Assembly (NCBI RefSeq): GCF_040702995.1
Contig: NZ_CP159992.1
Coordinates: 1,017,501 to 1,081,500 of the forward strand
Source: Paenibacillus sp. AN1007
GTDB taxonomy: Bacteria > Bacillota > Bacilli > Paenibacillales > Paenibacillaceae
Direction: 5' to 3'
DNA length: 64,000 nucleotides
The notes under the pieces are model-generated. The model saw nothing but the letters and a program-made list of their open reading frames with translations. It was not told the DNA's origin and did not search any database. This document shows, one piece after another, positions 60,841-64,000 of this stretch (the stretch's first letter is position 1; every line of letters starts with the position of its first letter). The position numbers and the translations under genes are program-made.

Positions 60841-60913
60841 GTTAGGGTGTTGAAGGTGAAAGATATGTACAATATGGACTATCAACATGTTTACGATTTG
60901 TACACACCCTAAC
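60841..60913 (+). promoter_or_regulatory. Long inverted repeat upstream of lanA
   Basis: GTTAGGGTGT (60841-60850) and ACACCCTAAC (60904-60913) are perfect 10-base arms 53 bases apart. The GTTAGGGTG core recurs at 61203-61211 after lanA. It fits 8 of 9 positions of the AgrA-type LytTR half-site. TACAAT (60868-60873) inside could be a -10. The rest of 60626-60840 shows nothing recognisable. Confidence 0.5.
60865..60912 (+). CDS. Possible 15-aa micro-ORF inside the inverted repeat
   Basis: ATG 60865 with AAGGTG about seven bases upstream; reads MYNMDYQHVYDLYTP and stops at 60910-60912 within the right arm. In-frame GTG and TTG starts would extend it by three to five residues. Speculative. Confidence 0.25.
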   Translation: MYNMDYQHVYDLYTP

Positions 60914-60947
60914 TAATAAATTTCTATTTTATGAGGAGATGTTAAAA

Positions 60948-61166
60948 ATGAGTAACAGTACTCTTAGAAACCCATTGAAAAGAAATGCGCAATTTGAAAA
61001 CCCAGCCGGAAATATCATGATCGAACTAAGTGAAGCCGAGTTAAATAAAGTACATGGTGCAGCAGATAGCCCAAACACGTATAACAGCTGTTATTCTAAA
61101 CAGAAATCATGTGGTAATTTCTGTACGTTTACTACAGAGTGCCCTTTCTTAAGCTTCTGCTGCTAA
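60948..61166 (+). CDS. lanA: Class II lanthipeptide precursor
   Basis: ATG 60948 chosen; GAGGAG ends nine bases before it and touches ATG 60939. 72 aa. Leader about 1-38 with the acidic helix IMIELSEAELNKVHGA ending in a GA-type (double-glycine-like) processing site. Core about 34 aa with six Cys and nine Ser/Thr. It contains CTFTTEC, which fits the CTxTxEC lipid-II-binding motif of mersacidin and two-component alpha peptides, but ends in PFLSFCC, more like the lacticin 481 group. A LanM gene follows. Product expected to act on cell walls of Gram-positive bacteria. Confidence 0.93.
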   Translation: MSNSTLRNPLKRNAQFENPAGNIMIELSEAELNKVHGAADSPNTYNSCYSKQKSCGNFCTFTTECPFLSFCC

Positions 61167-61195
61167 AAGTATAGGAATTATCTAAATTAATCGCA

Positions 61196-61234
61196 ATCAT
61201 TAGTTAGGGTGGCTACAAGTTGTAAACTAATGAT
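61196..61234 (+). terminator. Hairpin between lanA and lanM
   Basis: Perfect 10-bp stem ATCATTAGTT / AACTAATGAT with a 19-base loop and no T-run. Probably a processing or partial-termination element that keeps precursor mRNA above synthetase mRNA. Confidence 0.55.
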
Positions 61235-61311
61235 GAAGTAGGAATAGATTTCAAAGTATACACTTGAATATGGAAATGTAAGTTATATGCAACTTTGAAG
61301 GGGAGTTAAAT

Positions 61312-64000
61312 ATGAATACAATTTTTATTAATTCAAGCTATATTAGGGAGAGAGAATACAGCGGAATTTCATACAAACCAGACCATCAAGCATATGATTA
61401 TTGGGAGAATATTTTAGGACAGGAGCTCATCACTTACTTAAAGGATGATGAGAAATTAGATATAGATATGCTGTACAGCTCAGAAGATTATTGTGTAAAC
61501 CTTCCGAACTATTTTGAAGAATTAAATGAGATTTATAATGCTTATATGATGGACGAGCATCAAGAAATGCAGCTTTCATCTTCTTTTTTAGAAAGTACTG
61601 ATATTGTGTTTAAACCTTTGTTCGGGGATTTACTTAAACTAGGGTTGTATTGGTTTAATAAGAAACTTGATTTATCCCATATACAATTTTTGAATCGAGT
61701 GGTAGAGGAGAGCTTTCTCGGTACTCTCTTTGCAAAACTATCTAATGTATGTACAAGAACACTTATATTAGAAATGTATATCAGTAAAGAAGAAGGGATG
61801 CTTCAGGGGGATAATTCAAGTGAGGAGTATGAGTATTACTTAAACAGGTATCTGAGCGATAAGAGCTACATTTCTCAATTGTTATCCTTCTATCCTTGCT
61901 TGTGCAGATTAGTACTTGAAAGTATTAATATAGTTGTTATTAATTATGTTACTATATTACAACGTTTACAGCAGGATAGAGATCTTATTATTGATGAAAT
62001 ATGTGGGGGGGAAAGCTTTAACCAAATTGATAAAATGAGTTCTAGTGTATCTGATTCACATAAAGGTGGCAGTGCAGTATATAAATTTGAATTAGATAAT
62101 AAAATCAAATTAATCTATAAGCCTCGTTCTCTGAAAGCAGAGGAAGCGTATCAAACCTTTGTCAGTGATTTGGCACATAACTGCAATATGATGATGCTTA
62201 ATTACAAAATTATTAATATGGAGCAATATGGTTGGGTAGAGCAGGTAGAGTATAGCTCATGTTCTTCAATAGAAGCACTACAGCGTTACTACTATCGGTT
62301 TGGAATTACAATTTTTGCGAACTATATCCTGCATACAAGTGATATTCATTTAGAAAATATTATAGCCTCTAATGAATTTCCTGTTCTTGTTGACTTAGAA
62401 ACGATCATGGATAATCGACCAGAAACACTAGATAAAACAGCACTAGATGCTGTTTATTCTCAACTATCTGATTCGGTGCTGCATTCAGGTATGCTTCCGC
62501 ATCATAGCTGGGGGAAAAATGGAGAAGACGGCATTGATCTAAGCGCAATTAATGGAGTTGAGAACCAAGCACTTCCTATAAAGGTTCCTCGACTTGTTAA
62601 TCTGCAAACTTCATCGATGCGATATGAGTATGTTAATCCTACAACATCAACCAATAAAAATTTAGCTAAGCTTGAGGATGAATTTATCCCACCCTCTAAA
62701 TTTATTAAGTACATCATTGAAGGATTTAGAGCAGCGTACATATACGCAATGGAGAACAAAGGTACGCTTCTAGAAAAATCAGTTTTATTTGAAGAGATTG
62801 AACTGCGCCATATTGTGAGGGAAACGCAGCATTATGCAATGATGCTTCATGCTTCCTATCATCCTGACTTTTTACAAAATGGACATGCCAGAGAACTTTT
62901 TTTAAAAAGCTTGTATAAGTATATTGATGTAACTGACAAAAGAATGATTGAAATTACTAAATACGAACTCCAGGATCTTTTAGGAAATGATATTCCTTAT
63001 TTTTATTACAATTCTTCTGAAAGAACACTTTATAGTTCTGCCCATGATGGAATTAAAGATTATTTCGAATACAGCAGTATGGATAAGCTGCATGATAAAA
63101 TCGCGAAATTAAGTGAAGACGATCTTAAGCAGCAAACTCTTTATATCGTACTTTCATTATATACTCAAGATAAATCGAAAGATTTAACAGGCAATCATCA
63201 TTACAGCTTATCAAGCTGCGCACAAGAAACAGATCAAGTCCTTGATAATTCAATCTATATTGAAGCGGCACAAACGGTTGCAAGGGATATTATGAAGAAG
63301 GCGATTTATAACAGAGATGGGAAGGATGTAAGTTGGATTAATATTTCACTGATGGGCACATCTAATACAATGTGGAATATAGCTCCGATGACTTTTTATC
63401 TGTATGAAGGGATTGCTGGTATTGCGGTGTTTATGAATGCACTCAAAATGATGACACACGACGGTGAGTATGATTCGATATGTGAAGCGCTGGACCAAAC
63501 TATATTTAATTACTCTGATACAGTAACAGAAAATCTAGTTATGCTGCCGAGCCAGAGTAACGGTGCATTTTCTGGTGAAGCTTCGTTGATGTACACTTTT
63601 GAATTGCTATTTTCAATAACAGGTAATAAAAAATATTTAGATTATGCCCAAAAACATTTTAAAATTGTAGATTTTCTAATTGAATCTGATGAGAGTTTCG
63701 ACATAATGATGGGAAGCGCAGGTACGATTCAAGTTCTTTTGAATCTTTATGAAATGACAAACGAACAAAAATATCTTGATTCTTCGATTCGAGCTGGAAT
63801 GCAGTTATTGAAGCATAAAATTCAGCTGCCCGAAGGAATAGGATGGCTTCCGTCAGAAGCAAGTAATCCTTTAGGAGGATTCTCGCATGGTTCTACTGGA
63901 ATTGCAATGTCTTTGCTGCGATTATGGAAATTCACCCTTAATGAAGAGTTCCTTCAGGCGGCGATGCAAACAATAGATTATGAAGATGCATTATTTAATC
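61312..64000 (+). CDS. lanM: Class II lanthipeptide synthetase LanM (3' end cut)
   Basis: ATG 61312 behind GGGGAGTT; open to the window end (896 codons), typical LanM being 1000-1100 aa. N-terminal dehydratase domain: LIYKPRS, catalytic HTSDIHLENI (about 340) and LVDLETIM (about 363). The LanC-like cyclase starts near 690 (LYEGIAGIAVF), with GAFSGEASLMY and GGFSHGSTGIAMS (about 855). The zinc ligands (Cys, Cys-His) would be downstream of the window. It dehydrates Ser/Thr of the precursor by phosphorylation and elimination, then closes thioether rings. Confidence 0.95.
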   Translation, partial: MNTIFINSSYIREREYSGISYKPDHQAYDYWENILGQELITYLKDDEKLDIDMLYSSEDYCVNLPNYFEELNEIYNAYMMDEHQEMQLSSSFLESTDIVFKPLFGDLLKLGLYWFNKKLDLSHIQFLNRVVEESFLGTLFAKLSNVCTRTLILEMYISKEEGMLQGDNSSEEYEYYLNRYLSDKSYISQLLSFYPCLCRLVLESINIVVINYVTILQRLQQDRDLIIDEICGGESFNQIDKMSSSVSDSHKGGSAVYKFELDNKIKLIYKPRSLKAEEAYQTFVSDLAHNCNMMMLNYKIINMEQYGWVEQVEYSSCSSIEALQRYYYRFGITIFANYILHTSDIHLENIIASNEFPVLVDLETIMDNRPETLDKTALDAVYSQLSDSVLHSGMLPHHSWGKNGEDGIDLSAINGVENQALPIKVPRLVNLQTSSMRYEYVNPTTSTNKNLAKLEDEFIPPSKFIKYIIEGFRAAYIYAMENKGTLLEKSVLFEEIELRHIVRETQHYAMMLHASYHPDFLQNGHARELFLKSLYKYIDVTDKRMIEITKYELQDLLGNDIPYFYYNSSERTLYSSAHDGIKDYFEYSSMDKLHDKIAKLSEDDLKQQTLYIVLSLYTQDKSKDLTGNHHYSLSSCAQETDQVLDNSIYIEAAQTVARDIMKKAIYNRDGKDVSWINISLMGTSNTMWNIAPMTFYLYEGIAGIAVFMNALKMMTHDGEYDSICEALDQTIFNYSDTVTENLVMLPSQSNGAFSGEASLMYTFELLFSITGNKKYLDYAQKHFKIVDFLIESDESFDIMMGSAGTIQVLLNLYEMTNEQKYLDSSIRAGMQLLKHKIQLPEGIGWLPSEASNPLGGFSHGSTGIAMSLLRLWKFTLNEEFLQAAMQTIDYEDALFN

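Overview
The window looks like a Firmicute chromosome segment, most likely Paenibacillus or a close relative. The evidence is strong AGGAGG-type ribosome binding sites, frequent TTG/GTG starts, CcpA-type cre sites, Fur boxes, a LicT-type antiterminator leader, and a xylan-degrading GH43-CBM6-CBM36 enzyme of the kind known from Paenibacillus polymyxa. I see no rRNA, tRNA, CRISPR array, transposase or phage gene. This is recognition by eye; no database search was run.

Layout. 1-1.6 kb: an AraC-type regulator reading straight into a siderophore-binding lipoprotein, with a Fur-box promoter buried in the joint. 1.6-4.5 kb: a cre promoter, a LicT-type RNA antiterminator with its terminator, and a frameshifted SLH-like carboxylesterase. 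4.5-16 kb: drug-efflux transporters with MerR and TetR regulators, Hsp20, two SUKH-family proteins, a DUF2625 protein, and an RsbQ-like hydrolase coupled to a PAS-GGDEF diguanylate cyclase. 16-23.9 kb: a Ca2+-ATPase, a probable beta/gamma-crystallin protein, a class III hybrid cluster protein behind an FNR/Rex-like box, a PTS-permease-like protein lacking its phosphorylatable cysteine, a V4R protein and CueP. 24-27.2 kb: a Fur-controlled siderophore uptake operon whose binding-protein gene carries a one-base frameshift. 27-43 kb: an aminotransferase, a chemoreceptor, an LRR protein, an SDR with a substituted catalytic Tyr, an HxlR/quinone-reductase-type pair, a cre-controlled xylan operon with a tiny leader ORF, a DJ-1 protein, an APH-like protein, and an ECF sigma/anti-sigma/secreted-paralogue operon.

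The most interesting part is 43.2-55.5 kb, a tightly packed, mostly overlapping operon of 14 genes for a phosphonate natural product. PEP mutase (EDK-x5-NS motif), split phosphonopyruvate decarboxylase and an HMGL-type aldolase are followed by a threonine-synthase-like PLP enzyme. This core matches the logic of rhizocticin (APPA) biosynthesis. The tailoring genes are unlike it: an HPr-kinase-like kinase, two NTP_transf_5-type nucleotidyltransferases, a Rieske protein, an amidohydrolase, a phosphoesterase, a YjbQ protein, a class V aminotransferase and a glutaredoxin. No peptide ligase and no exporter is seen. Near-identical 28-nt terminators lie at both ends.

From about 57.2 kb to the end the DNA is visibly more AT-rich and holds a class II lanthipeptide cluster: a LanFEG-type immunity ABC transporter, a LytTR response regulator, a 72-aa precursor with a CTxTxEC lipid-II-type motif and a Cys-Cys tail, and a LanM synthetase cut by the window end.
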